The notes under the pieces: model-generated
What the model saw: the letters and a program-made list of their open reading frames with translations, nothing else
The model's database searches: none
Told to the model about the DNA's origin: nothing
Source: an uncultured Eubacterium sp.
GTDB taxonomy: Bacteria > Bacillota > Clostridia > Oscillospirales > Acutalibacteraceae
NCBI GenBank assembly: GCA_905234495.1
Contig: CAJOHE010000004.1
Coordinates: 165,348-221,640, forward strand
Reading direction: 5' to 3'
DNA: 56,293 nt
Made by a program: the position numbers and the translations under genes
Shown: in pieces, positions 47,026-54,505 of the stretch
Numbering within the stretch: the first letter of the stretch is position 1
Layout: every line of letters starts with the position of its first letter

Positions 47026-47865
47026 ATGAGCGAACAGCCTCTTACCAAATGGCAAAAGTTCAAAAGATTTTTAAAAAGAAATATGACGCTGACCTGGTTC
47101 AAGCATATCTCGTACCAGATTATGGCTTTTCTGGTATCGGTTGCAATGATAGTCGGCGTTGCCGAATATGCAATCACGAAGTCATATGACAGCAGAAAGC
47201 TGCACCTTCCCGAGAGCTTCACAATTACGGCGCACACCGGCGCGTTCAACACAAACCAGAACTCGCTTGAATTCATCGAGGCGGCGCTCAAAAACAACGC
47301 GGGCGCGATTGAGCTTGACGTAAGGCAGAGACCCGACGGAACCGTCGTTATGGCGCACGACCTTGTTGTGACAAACCGCGACGGCGTTGAGCTTAGCAAG
47401 GCGCTCAAGCTGCTCAAGGGCAGCGACGTGAAAATCAATTTCGACATCAAGGAAACAAAGGCGCTCAACGATTTGTATAAGCTCATAGTCAACTACGGAC
47501 TTATCGAAAACGCCTATATGACGGGCATCGAAACGAAGGATATCGAGGCTGTGAAGGACTCTGACTGCAAGAACATTCCGTACTACCTCAACTATTCCCC
47601 GTCGCGCATCAAAATCTTTGAGGAGGAATACCGCCAGAAGCTTCTGCAGCTTCTTGCAGATTCCGGCGCAGTAGGCATAAACTGCAATTTCCAGTACGTC
47701 GGCTCAAGCCTTTGCGAGCTTCTTCACAACAACGGCTACAAGCTTTCCGTATGGACGATTGATACTGAACTTTCGGCGAAAAAAATGCTCGCCGTAGGCC
47801 CCGATAACATCACCACGAGAGACATAAATATGGTGCAATCCGTGATAGATAACTGGGGAAAATAA
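47026..47865 (+). CDS. Glycerophosphodiester phosphodiesterase-like membrane protein
   Basis: A 279-aa protein with one membrane helix (about 27-45) and an outside GDPD-like TIM barrel. The family boxes are there but altered: ITAHTGAFNTNQNS replaces the usual HRG...PENT, losing the Arg and the Glu, while AIELDVRQRPDGTVVMAHD is intact. LSVWTID is the C-terminal box. So it may not be a standard GDPD. ATG 47026 is preferred because the frame upstream runs through a hairpin; its ribosome site is weak. Confidence 0.75.
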   Translation: MSEQPLTKWQKFKRFLKRNMTLTWFKHISYQIMAFLVSVAMIVGVAEYAITKSYDSRKLHLPESFTITAHTGAFNTNQNSLEFIEAALKNNAGAIELDVRQRPDGTVVMAHDLVVTNRDGVELSKALKLLKGSDVKINFDIKETKALNDLYKLIVNYGLIENAYMTGIETKDIEAVKDSDCKNIPYYLNYSPSRIKIFEEEYRQKLLQLLADSGAVGINCNFQYVGSSLCELLHNNGYKLSVWTIDTELSAKKMLAVGPDNITTRDINMVQSVIDNWGK

Positions 47866-47879
47866 TTTTGAAAAATTAC

Positions 47880-47908
47880 TTGACTATAAACATAACTTGT
47901 GATATAGT
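47880..47908 (+). promoter_or_regulatory. Promoter of tRNA-Thr/tRNA-Tyr
   Basis: TTGACT (47880-47885), 17-bp spacer, TATAGT (47903-47908), 20 bases before tRNA-Thr. The right-hand tRNA copy has no comparable promoter. Confidence 0.65.
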
Positions 47909-47927
47909 ATTAAAGCATTGGAGATAA

Positions 47928-48003
47928 GCTGGTGTAGCTCAGTTGGTAGAGCAGCTGATTTGTAATCAGCAGGTCAGGGGTTCGAGTCCGTTCACCAGCT
48001 CCA
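47928..48003 (+). tRNA. tRNA-Thr (anticodon TGT)
   Basis: Cloverleaf with acceptor GCTGGTG/CACCAGC, anticodon arm GCTGA-TTTGTAA-TCAGC (anticodon TGT) and T loop TTCGAGT; CCA is encoded at 48001-48003. Its 3' part from 47957 is repeated exactly at 55700-55746. Confidence 0.95.
47957..48003 (+). repeat. Left 47-bp direct repeat (attL-like), 3' part of tRNA-Thr
   Basis: Identical over 47 bp to 55700-55746, from the anticodon stem-loop (GATTTGTAATC) to CCA. The bases before differ. This is the usual form of a tyrosine-recombinase site with crossover at the anticodon loop. Confidence 0.85.
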
Positions 48004-48009
48004 CAATAT

Positions 48010-48094
48010 GGGCAGATTCCCGAGCGGCCAAAGGGATCAGACTGTAAATCTGACGTCAACGACTTCGGTGGTTCGAATCCACCTCTGCCCACCA
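48010..48094 (+). tRNA. tRNA-Tyr (anticodon GTA), full-length copy
   Basis: Acceptor GGGCAGA/TCTGCCC, anticodon loop CTGTAAA (GTA), T arm GGTGG-TTCGAAT-CCACC and encoded CCA at 48092-48094. The variable region is 13 bases with a GTC/GAC mini-stem, as class II tRNA-Tyr needs. It lies 6 bases after tRNA-Thr. Confidence 0.93.
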
Positions 48095-48095
48095 C

Positions 48096-48124
48096 CGAAA
48101 CCACTATTTATAGTGGTTTCTTTG
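48096..48124 (+). terminator. Terminator after tRNA-Tyr
   Basis: GAAACCACTA, loop TTTA, TAGTGGTTTC followed by TTTGTTTTT. Confidence 0.82.
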
Positions 48125-48212
48125 TTTTTATGCCACAACAAGTTGTGTTTGTTGAGCGTGATTGCAAAAATTGATATTCACTTCTAAAATACACAAAAAC
48201 TAATATCAGTCC

Positions 48213-48278
48213 AAAAAACGCCCCTTTAAATCTGCTGAAATAGATAAATAATCAGCAGGTCAAAAAAGGGGCATTTTT
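48213..48278. terminator. Two-way hairpin in the island's left end
   Basis: GCCCCTTT (48220-48227) pairs with AAAGGGGC (48265-48272); inside, CTGCTGA pairs with TCAGCAG. An A run before and a T run after make it a possible terminator on either strand. Confidence 0.55.
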
Positions 48279-48284
48279 GGCACA

Positions 48285-48318
48285 TGACCACTTATTGACC
48301 ACTTATCTGACCACTTAT
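48285..48318 (+). repeat. Arm-type repeat cluster 1 (three TGACCACTTAT)
   Basis: Exact 11-bp copies at 48285, 48296 and 48308; the last two are separated by one C. Spacing near one helical turn suits repeated binding of one protein, such as an integrase arm domain or an excisionase. Confidence 0.8.
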
Positions 48319-48515
48319 GAAATAAATATTTTCAAAATGCTAACTCTTTTTTAGGTTTTTGATAGATTTTTTGAAATGATTTGTCTGTTATTTTGCCCTG
48401 AATAAAGAGTTTTCAAACTTTCTGACCTGCTGATTCGGCGCCAGCCAGTCAAATAAACTGCTGATGGGTTTTCAGCCAGTCAAAAACGGTTGGATTTTAC
48501 ATTTTGAGCATTATA

Positions 48516-48986
48516 TTATTTTCGGCAATTCTTTTTTATCCATTCTTTGAGTTCATCTTTTGGTATCAGTTTCTTCCTTCCTAGTTGTAGTACAGGGAAG
48601 GTTTTATCTTTTTCTACCATATAGTATAAATGATTGGGGGATACTCTTAATAGTTTCGCTACTTCAGGAATAGTGAGTTCCGGCGGCATATCTTCAAAGT
48701 CTTTATACAGCGCAACTTCCTTGGCATCTTTCACTTCATCTTTTATTCTCATCGCAAGAGAGAACCCTTCTTTGAATATTTCTTCCTCTACTATCAGCGA
48801 AAGCACATCACTTTCTTTTACATACTTATCAAATAGATATTTTTGTAGCTCCGAAAGACTTGCTTCAAATTCATCTCTAATGTCGCATACTTGTTTCAAT
48901 GCCGCCTTGTAATCCTCCCGTTCAGCAAGCTTTTCAAGTTCGCACGGGCGTATGTTTCCATTGTATAGATTTTCAAGTGTTGTCAT
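48516..48986 (-). CDS. DUF6809-like protein fused to an excisionase-type helix-turn-helix
   Basis: A 156-aa protein. Residues 1-90 read like the DUF6809 group (LENLYNGNIRPCELEKLAEREDY) and the C-terminal ~55 residues are a MerR/Xis-type helix-turn-helix (LTIPEVAKLLRVSPNHLYYMVEKDKTFPVLQLGRKKLIPKDEL). AAAGGAGTG precedes ATG 48986. It is the gene nearest the left attachment repeat, where excisionases often sit. Function as an excision or regulatory factor is inference. Confidence 0.72.
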   Translation of the reverse strand: MTTLENLYNGNIRPCELEKLAEREDYKAALKQVCDIRDEFEASLSELQKYLFDKYVKESDVLSLIVEEEIFKEGFSLAMRIKDEVKDAKEVALYKDFEDMPPELTIPEVAKLLRVSPNHLYYMVEKDKTFPVLQLGRKKLIPKDELKEWIKKNCRK

Positions 48987-49040
48987 TGTATCACTCCTTT
49001 GCAACACAACAACTATCACAAACCAATCCAAAAGTCCAGA

Positions 49041-49074
49041 CAAAAATAAAGCGCTGCACTTTCGTGTAGCGCTA
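49041..49074 (-). terminator. Terminator of the island's minus-strand operon
   Basis: AGCGCTGCAC (49050-49059), loop TTTC, GTGTAGCGCT (49064-49073); on the minus strand it is followed by TTATTTTTG. It separates the long operon from the HTH gene. Confidence 0.8.
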
Positions 49075-49185
49075 AAGTATGCTGTAATATCAAATGTTTC
49101 TTTATGTAATTATTAACCATTGAAATTATTAGTTATCATTTTATACCATGTTAACTGATATTTTGACTCATAAGTTCTTTTCCCT

Positions 49186-50223
49186 TTAAAACAAAGCTTT
49201 TATCCATTCAGCCAATTTCTTTGTCAAATCTTCATAATTGTCCCATACAAGAATTTGCTTTTGCGCAATATCAAAATGCGGTTTTAAATACTTTTCAAAT
49301 TTGTTTAATTCCTCTTTAGAATAATTTCCATAATCTCCATTAAACACATCAGCTTTGCATGTTATAATAACTTCCTTCCCCAATCCTAATGCATAACCTG
49401 CTTCGTAATATGCACCATAATTGGGATCCGAAATATCAAGTATCAAAAAACGACATTCACGGATCAGCCTAAACATTTCCGGAACAATTTGTTTGTTGTG
49501 TATTATTTCATCAAGAAATTCAGGAGAAAACTCGGCTTCAATAATGCCTTTGCGAATAGCTTCTCGCGTTTCTTTTGTATTGTCATTAAATGCCATAGAA
49601 ACAAAAACATTTTTATTATTTATATTATGTTTTTGTAATTCATCAATTCTTTTCTGCCCCTCTGGAAGAATTTGAAATCTTGTATTAATGCTGTCAACTA
49701 ATCTGTTATTTTTTAAATAATCTAATAAATAGTTTGCTTGTTCTAATAATTCTTTCTGGTTTAGCTGTTCATCCTTGTCGTTGAACCGATTAACAAAGCA
49801 GGCAGATAAAGCCTCTTCAAAGGATAATTCTATAACATCACCCATATGTTTTTGTCTTTTTGAAAGACCTAACAAAAACATATCAACTTTTTCGCTAAAG
49901 GTATCAGGAAACCATGATTCTACCATACGATTATTTACATTTCCGCAATGATATAGTGCTTTTTTATGAACTTTGTACACATTATCACCTGTAATCATAT
50001 TAAAGAAATGTTCGTCTTCTTTAGAATATGTTTTAAGTTTGCCATTATAATAAAGATATGACGCTAGTTTGTTCTTGTCTTTGGGTTCTTCATCATATAA
50101 ATCATCATTACGAACATACAAATAACCACAAGTATTGCAGTTTACATATATATGATTGTTTCCATAATCCATTGTTTCTGCAGAATTACCGCAAACAGGG
50201 CATTTGTTTTTATTTACTATCAT
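49186..50223 (-). CDS. Zinc-ribbon protein with nucleoside 2-deoxyribosyltransferase-like domain
   Basis: A 345-aa protein. The N terminus has CPVCGNS and CNTCGYLYVR, a zinc ribbon (about 7-38). A helical middle region follows. The C-terminal ~130 residues (from NVFVSMAFNDNTKETREAI) carry FLILDISDPNYGAYYEAGYALGLGKEVIITC, which matches the deoxyribosyltransferase/TIR-like fold with the Asp and the Glu of YEAGYA in the active-site place. Such domains may cleave N-glycosidic bonds. Start ATG 50223 has AAAGG upstream and a separate promoter. A nucleotide-depleting defence effector is possible but unproven. Confidence 0.65.
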   Translation of the reverse strand: MIVNKNKCPVCGNSAETMDYGNNHIYVNCNTCGYLYVRNDDLYDEEPKDKNKLASYLYYNGKLKTYSKEDEHFFNMITGDNVYKVHKKALYHCGNVNNRMVESWFPDTFSEKVDMFLLGLSKRQKHMGDVIELSFEEALSACFVNRFNDKDEQLNQKELLEQANYLLDYLKNNRLVDSINTRFQILPEGQKRIDELQKHNINNKNVFVSMAFNDNTKETREAIRKGIIEAEFSPEFLDEIIHNKQIVPEMFRLIRECRFLILDISDPNYGAYYEAGYALGLGKEVIITCKADVFNGDYGNYSKEELNKFEKYLKPHFDIAQKQILVWDNYEDLTKKLAEWIKALF

Positions 50224-50259
50224 AATAATAAACCTTTCTAAAAACTTCTTACCAACATT

Positions 50260-50288
50260 TTTATAAACCTTGCATAACTTCAAATCAA
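50260..50288 (-). promoter_or_regulatory. Promoter of the zinc-ribbon/NDT-like gene
   Basis: Minus-strand TTGATT (50288-50283), 17-bp spacer, TATAAA (50265-50260), 36 bases before the ATG. The gene can thus be expressed apart from the methyltransferase genes upstream. Confidence 0.55.
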
Positions 50289-50339
50289 ATTTTTCTACAT
50301 TCTTACTAATTAGGAATTTGAATTGGTATAATATATTTA

Positions 50340-51131
50340 TTATCTTTTTATCTTCTTAAACACAAAAATATACTCGTGTTTGAACAGATAGAAATCGCTC
50401 GCTAACGCTCTATAACGCCAGATAGCTTTTTGATTTGCTTTGCCCTTGGTTTCTTCAAAGTTCTTGACGAGGATTGCTTTTAATTTGAAGCCTCGCATTT
50501 GAAATAGATTCATGCAATAGAATCCAAGGGGAATAATTTCACTGTTTGCGTATTTGTCGCCAATAACAACGGCGCAATATCTGTTCTTTTCAAGATGCTG
50601 TGATGTATTGTCTATGACTTGTCCGAACGATTCAAGAAACTCACTCAGAGTTTCGCAGTTAGACAAGTCATTTTCGTTTTCACTAAACTTAATGATGTCC
50701 CAATATGGCGGATGATAAATAATGAACTGTACTTTATCAGCGCCAAGTGATTTAAGCTTTTCTTCTAAATCAACCGTTCTGCTGTCGCCGACGATTATTT
50801 TGCCCTTGGTTTTAGGATTCTTTTCTTCAAGCAACAATTCCTGTGACTGTTTGGCGATTTCTTCCTGAAGCTCTATTCCAATAGAGTTTCGTCCAAGACG
50901 TTGCGCTTCTATCAAAGCAGTACCGCCCCCGGAAAAGGGATCAAGAATCCAGTCGCCTTTTTTGGTATAGCGTCTGAATAACTGATTTGGTATTTGAGGA
51001 ACAAAATTTCCGTGATAACTTGCATTATGAACACCTGACTTATCTCTTTTATCAAATATCCATAATGAATCTGTGAGTATATCATCGTACTCTTTCCAGT
51101 TTTTCATGTCTAAATCATTATATTTAGCCAT
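50340..51131 (-). CDS. DNA methyltransferase, N4/N6 amino type
   Basis: A 263-aa enzyme. Motif I region WILDPFSGGGTALIEAQRLG (about 63-82) and motif II IGIEL precede the catalytic motif IV, here YHPPYWD (about 140) with His in place of Asp, Asn or Ser. The end FYLFKHEYIFVFKK is common in N-4/N-6 methylases. It lies 10 bases after the HNH nuclease gene, so it is likely that nuclease's protecting partner. Target base and site cannot be read. Confidence 0.83.
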   Translation of the reverse strand: MAKYNDLDMKNWKEYDDILTDSLWIFDKRDKSGVHNASYHGNFVPQIPNQLFRRYTKKGDWILDPFSGGGTALIEAQRLGRNSIGIELQEEIAKQSQELLLEEKNPKTKGKIIVGDSRTVDLEEKLKSLGADKVQFIIYHPPYWDIIKFSENENDLSNCETLSEFLESFGQVIDNTSQHLEKNRYCAVVIGDKYANSEIIPLGFYCMNLFQMRGFKLKAILVKNFEETKGKANQKAIWRYRALASDFYLFKHEYIFVFKKIKR

Positions 51132-51141
51132 ACTAACATCC

Positions 51142-51768
51142 TTAATCTTTTTTCTTTAAATGCTTTCTAAATTCAATAGGGTCATACCAAAAACAACCAA
51201 CACATCCGGTTTCATCACCTCTATGCTGTGAATCGCCATAATAGTAGGAAATAGGATATCCCAATTTCTTTGCATTATAGCGAATTCCCGTTCTGCGGCA
51301 CTCCTTGCAGAACTGTCTTTTAGCATCATTTGCTGCTTTACTTAACGGCTGAAAATCTTCCATTTTTTGTGAAGAAGTATTCATAACCTCGGCATCATTT
51401 TTCCATCCGTTTTTGTGATCAACTTCAGGATTGGATGTTCCTAAAACCACACATCTCTTTTGTCTGTAATGGTTTTTAATGTCAGCGCGAATTGCCTGGC
51501 TGCCTATCCATTCTTCTTCACCACGAAATCCGTCCAATTTGATTCGATCAACTCCATTCCCAGGAGTAATGGATTTATCAAATTTCACAATATATTTCTT
51601 TGCAATAGATGATTCTTTGCGGCACCAGGAAGCACCATTCTGGAACATCAGTTCTGCGTATTCTCCAACAAACTCTGATTTTGAAACCCAACGGCTGACA
51701 CCATTTTCATCAGGCTGTGCCAATTGTTCAAATAAATATGGTTTCGTTCCTTCTTTAAAAGGTTTCAT
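51142..51768 (-). CDS. HNH-type restriction endonuclease
   Basis: A 208-aa protein whose C-terminal half has the layout of HNH type II restriction enzymes: CVVLGTSNPEVDHKNGWKND (Asp-His), DFQPLSKAANDAKRQFCKEC (Asn and structural Cys) and GCVGCFWYDPIEFR. The N terminus would read DNA. AGGTGGGATAAT precedes ATG. It stands between two methyltransferase genes on the same strand, the classic place for a restriction enzyme. Sequence specificity is unknown. Confidence 0.78.
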   Translation of the reverse strand: MKPFKEGTKPYLFEQLAQPDENGVSRWVSKSEFVGEYAELMFQNGASWCRKESSIAKKYIVKFDKSITPGNGVDRIKLDGFRGEEEWIGSQAIRADIKNHYRQKRCVVLGTSNPEVDHKNGWKNDAEVMNTSSQKMEDFQPLSKAANDAKRQFCKECRRTGIRYNAKKLGYPISYYYGDSQHRGDETGCVGCFWYDPIEFRKHLKKKD

Positions 51769-51834
51769 ATTATCCCACCTTAATACTTGATGAGATAATT
51801 ATAACAGAAAAAAAGCAACTTCTCAACAGAGAAG

Positions 51835-52836
51835 TTACTTTTTGATTAAGCAGTGTAGATATTCGGTTGTTTTATTTGCTGAATAGTTTCTGTTTTCATC
51901 AACATCAGCCTTGAATCGCTTGTAGTCTGTACTGAATTGCTGATACTCGCCGTACTTTTCCATAGTCTTACGAATAGTATTGAAGTCCATCAATCCTTCG
52001 TTGTTGTAACTAAGGAATATGTAATTAAATTCAGCGTTTCTCAATACTTCGTCAAAAGCATCTACGACAGTTCGTTTTGAACAGAATGCACTTTTTTGTT
52101 CTGCGTAATCTCTGAGTCCGGTTTTTCCTTTTAGTACCGGATTGTCATATAATGCAATCGTTTCAAGTACATGATAGTTTGTACAATACTGTCTTGCGTT
52201 GTATGGAGGATCCATATAGAGAATATCTCCACCGATTCCCTTTATCAAATTAGTGATATTATCTTTATATGCTTTACTCTCCTTATCACCAGGGATAATT
52301 GGAAGAAGTTCTAATTCAAACTCTTTTGCTGCGGACTTCTTCACTTTCTTGAGGAACGCACCATATACAGATGCGGTATTTGCATACTTGTCTATTGAGT
52401 TAATCAAACTTGCTAACAGGAAGTAATATTGCGATTCATCTATTTCTCCTGAACGCTTTAATTCATTCAACTCAATCCTAATTGCGTCGCACTTTTTGCC
52501 GTTCTCATCAGTAAAGTACTGTCTTCCGCTGCCTGAACCTGCACAGTAGTTTTTGTATATAAAACCTTCTGTTCCTTTAAGCTCATTAAGATAATCTAAT
52601 ATCTCTATTTTTACCGGAGGAACATTCTGAATGAGATGACGGTTTAATACGAAACTATATTCTTGTATGTCGTTAGCTATAACTCTATAGCCTTTTCTTT
52701 TGAATTCGGTGCCAACTGCACCTGTTCCGGCAAACAAGTCAGCGAACACTTTGCCTTGGGTTTCAGTTCCTACAACATCGGTAATGGTATCTGTCAAAAA
52801 TCCCATTAATGATTGTTTTGATCCAATATAGTTCAC
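51835..52836 (-). CDS. D12-class DNA adenine methyltransferase
   Basis: A 333-aa N6-adenine methyltransferase (Dam/FokI-like). NYIGSKQSLM is the N-terminal K/S motif, FADLFAGTGAVGTEF motif I, VIANDIQ motif II and YMDPPYNARQYCTNYHVLE the catalytic DPPY. The middle ~120 residues are the recognition domain. Start is GTG 52836 with AGAGGTGATGAC upstream. Together with the HNH gene and the other methylase it could form a two-methylase system for an asymmetric site. Confidence 0.9.
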   Translation of the reverse strand: MNYIGSKQSLMGFLTDTITDVVGTETQGKVFADLFAGTGAVGTEFKRKGYRVIANDIQEYSFVLNRHLIQNVPPVKIEILDYLNELKGTEGFIYKNYCAGSGSGRQYFTDENGKKCDAIRIELNELKRSGEIDESQYYFLLASLINSIDKYANTASVYGAFLKKVKKSAAKEFELELLPIIPGDKESKAYKDNITNLIKGIGGDILYMDPPYNARQYCTNYHVLETIALYDNPVLKGKTGLRDYAEQKSAFCSKRTVVDAFDEVLRNAEFNYIFLSYNNEGLMDFNTIRKTMEKYGEYQQFSTDYKRFKADVDENRNYSANKTTEYLHCLIKK

Positions 52837-52891
52837 GTCATCACCTCTTTTCTATATCTACTATACCATACTTTGTATCAGATATCCAGCA

Positions 52892-53743
52892 TTAATTATG
52901 TAATAAAACAACATAGCAATATGTTTCGTGAACTAATTGGCTGCTATTAGAATGATAATATTCAAATTCAATATCATATGGTTCACGCAAATCGCTATCA
53001 ACAATAGAACGCTCTATGTTTTCAGTCGAAACATCACTATCCAAATAAACAACATAAAGTCTTGGATCTGCATCAAAACGTTCCTCATCCTGGTTTTCAT
53101 ACAAGCTCATTGCTACAAATTCAGGATTCCTAATAGCTACATCATAATAGTCGTCTCCGAATTTATCAATGAAGGCACCACCAACTCCACGGCTAACTTT
53201 CTGGTCAAAAGGTTCACCGTTTATGTAAAAGTCAACGCCCCTGCTATGCCTGAAAGTTGGAATGATATTATCATTGTGCGCTACAATAAGGCTTTCAATA
53301 TAATCGTTTCTTTTAGTGTTAATATCTTTGATCCTTCGGAATTTAATTGTATCCGTAGCGATTATTTGGTCTTTTTCTTCTTCGCTAATATCATTTCTTC
53401 TGTTTAGTCTTGCTACGTGCTGATCAAAGTTCATTGCTGCAAACGGCCACTCGATTTCTCCTAAATTATGTTCATACCAATTATCAACTAAAAAATCAAT
53501 TTCTTCCTTTGCAGCCAAGCCTCTGTTGTATTTTTCGGATTCAAAAAACATTTCTCGCAATATGAATTTTGATGCCTCGTAATCCCAAGTTTCGATAATA
53601 CAATCATCTATCGCACGCAATGTATGTGGAATTGACATATCAATATTGTTTTCTATAAACAATCGTCGTAAGTATTCTCTTTTTCGCTCCTTATTATCAA
53701 ATATTTTTTTGATTTCTACAAGAGTTATTTCTGTCGTCAGCAT
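52892..53743 (-). CDS. Candidate PD-(D/E)XK nuclease, possible second restriction enzyme
   Basis: A 283-aa protein not firmly recognised. The N-terminal 150 residues are helical. SRGVDFYINGEPFDQKVSRG (about 167-186) has Asp, then D-x-K after a short beta turn, the form of a PD-(D/E)XK active site, followed by FIDKFGDDYYDVAIRNPEF. AAGGAG precedes ATG. It lies 55 bases before the D12 methylase gene on the same strand, so it may be the nuclease paired with that enzyme. An unrelated helper role is the alternative. Confidence 0.5.
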   Translation of the reverse strand: MLTTEITLVEIKKIFDNKERKREYLRRLFIENNIDMSIPHTLRAIDDCIIETWDYEASKFILREMFFESEKYNRGLAAKEEIDFLVDNWYEHNLGEIEWPFAAMNFDQHVARLNRRNDISEEEKDQIIATDTIKFRRIKDINTKRNDYIESLIVAHNDNIIPTFRHSRGVDFYINGEPFDQKVSRGVGGAFIDKFGDDYYDVAIRNPEFVAMSLYENQDEERFDADPRLYVVYLDSDVSTENIERSIVDSDLREPYDIEFEYYHSNSSQLVHETYCYVVLLHN

Positions 53744-53779
53744 ATTATGTCTCCTTTCAGTAAATTTAAATGTCTTTTA

Positions 53780-54484
53780 CTATTCTTCTGTAATTAACTC
53801 AATTGAATTAAGCAAGTCTATATTATACAGTGCCGCCGTTTCTAGTGGCTTTACATCAAGAACATATCCGTTTTCACAATTGCTTTTGAGTTCTTCATAA
53901 GCTCCATCAATAATAATTCTATATTCATTTTGTTTTTCATACTTCTCTTTATCTTTAATAAAAAATCTATTATAAAAACTTTCGTTTGGGAATTTCACAG
54001 GCGAAAAATCATTCTTTATATCTTTATACTTCACATACGAACTAATCATGCCAATTTCATTTCCTCTTGCTGACTTGATATTCTCTATTAGTTCATCTAA
54101 AGCAAATATTAGAAAGTGATCTCCAAACTTCAGCATTTCATTAATAAATTCTTGTGTTAGTTTTTTGTTGTTTTTTCCTGTCCAAACATTACTCTTTAAT
54201 ACGGAACAACAAAAAATATGTATATCCTCAACACCCTCAAAGGATTCTTTAACTTCGACAGGATAAGGAACATTTAAATCCTTGAAAAGACTTTTGCCAT
54301 CAACAATAATATCTATTTTTGTTGGATCTGTAAAAATATATCCTTCGTTTGGATCACCGCGAAAGTCAGTTTCATCATTTAAGAATAGTTCATTTCTTGC
54401 AAAGAAAACATGCCCTTCTTTAAGGCTTTCCAAGTGTTCTTTTTTTCCAACCTTTATAGCTATTACTTTTGTTTCTCTTTTCAT
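53780..54484 (-). CDS. Uncharacterised defence-island protein (KEGHVFFARNE / NEYRI type)
   Basis: A 234-aa soluble protein without a firm family. It opens VIAIKVGKKEHLESLKEGHVFF and has FRGDPNEGYIF near 42 and KYEKQNEYRIIIDG near 190. The same general plan (early aromatic/Asn motif, late E-[YW]-R motif) occurs in DUF2971 proteins, and the next gene upstream is one. AGGTG lies before ATG. Its role is unknown; the context suggests anti-phage or island maintenance. Confidence 0.6.
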   Translation of the reverse strand: MKRETKVIAIKVGKKEHLESLKEGHVFFARNELFLNDETDFRGDPNEGYIFTDPTKIDIIVDGKSLFKDLNVPYPVEVKESFEGVEDIHIFCCSVLKSNVWTGKNNKKLTQEFINEMLKFGDHFLIFALDELIENIKSARGNEIGMISSYVKYKDIKNDFSPVKFPNESFYNRFFIKDKEKYEKQNEYRIIIDGAYEELKSNCENGYVLDVKPLETAALYNIDLLNSIELITEE

Positions 54485-54505
54485 AATATAACACCTAATA
54501 TTGGT

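Larger units (their letters stand above)
48125..48515. other. Non-coding left end of the island
   Basis: No convincing gene. It holds a nested hairpin (48220-48272) with T runs on both strands; a 14-bp copy of tRNA-Thr sequence (TAATCAGCAGGTCA, 48249-48262); the TGACCACTTAT cluster; an inverted 12-bp copy of the tRNA motif (48424-48435); and a 31-bp imperfect repeat (48427 and 48458) made of CTGCTGAT, 7 bases and CAGCCAGTCAAA. Together this looks like the regulatory arm of an attachment site. Confidence 0.6.

Noticed and set aside
47910..48104. Minus-strand frame across the tRNA genes (GGFEPPKSLTSDLQSDPFGRSGICPY type protein)
   Set aside because: It is the antisense translation of tRNA-Thr and tRNA-Tyr, a well-known false protein.
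48285..48318. TGACCACTTAT repeats as a small CRISPR array
   Set aside because: The units are 11 bp and contiguous with no spacers, and no cas gene is near. Integrase or excisionase sites fit better.
48516..48986. The island HTH gene as a tyrosine integrase
   Set aside because: It is only 156 aa and has no R-H-R-Y catalytic pattern; it is a small DNA-binding protein.
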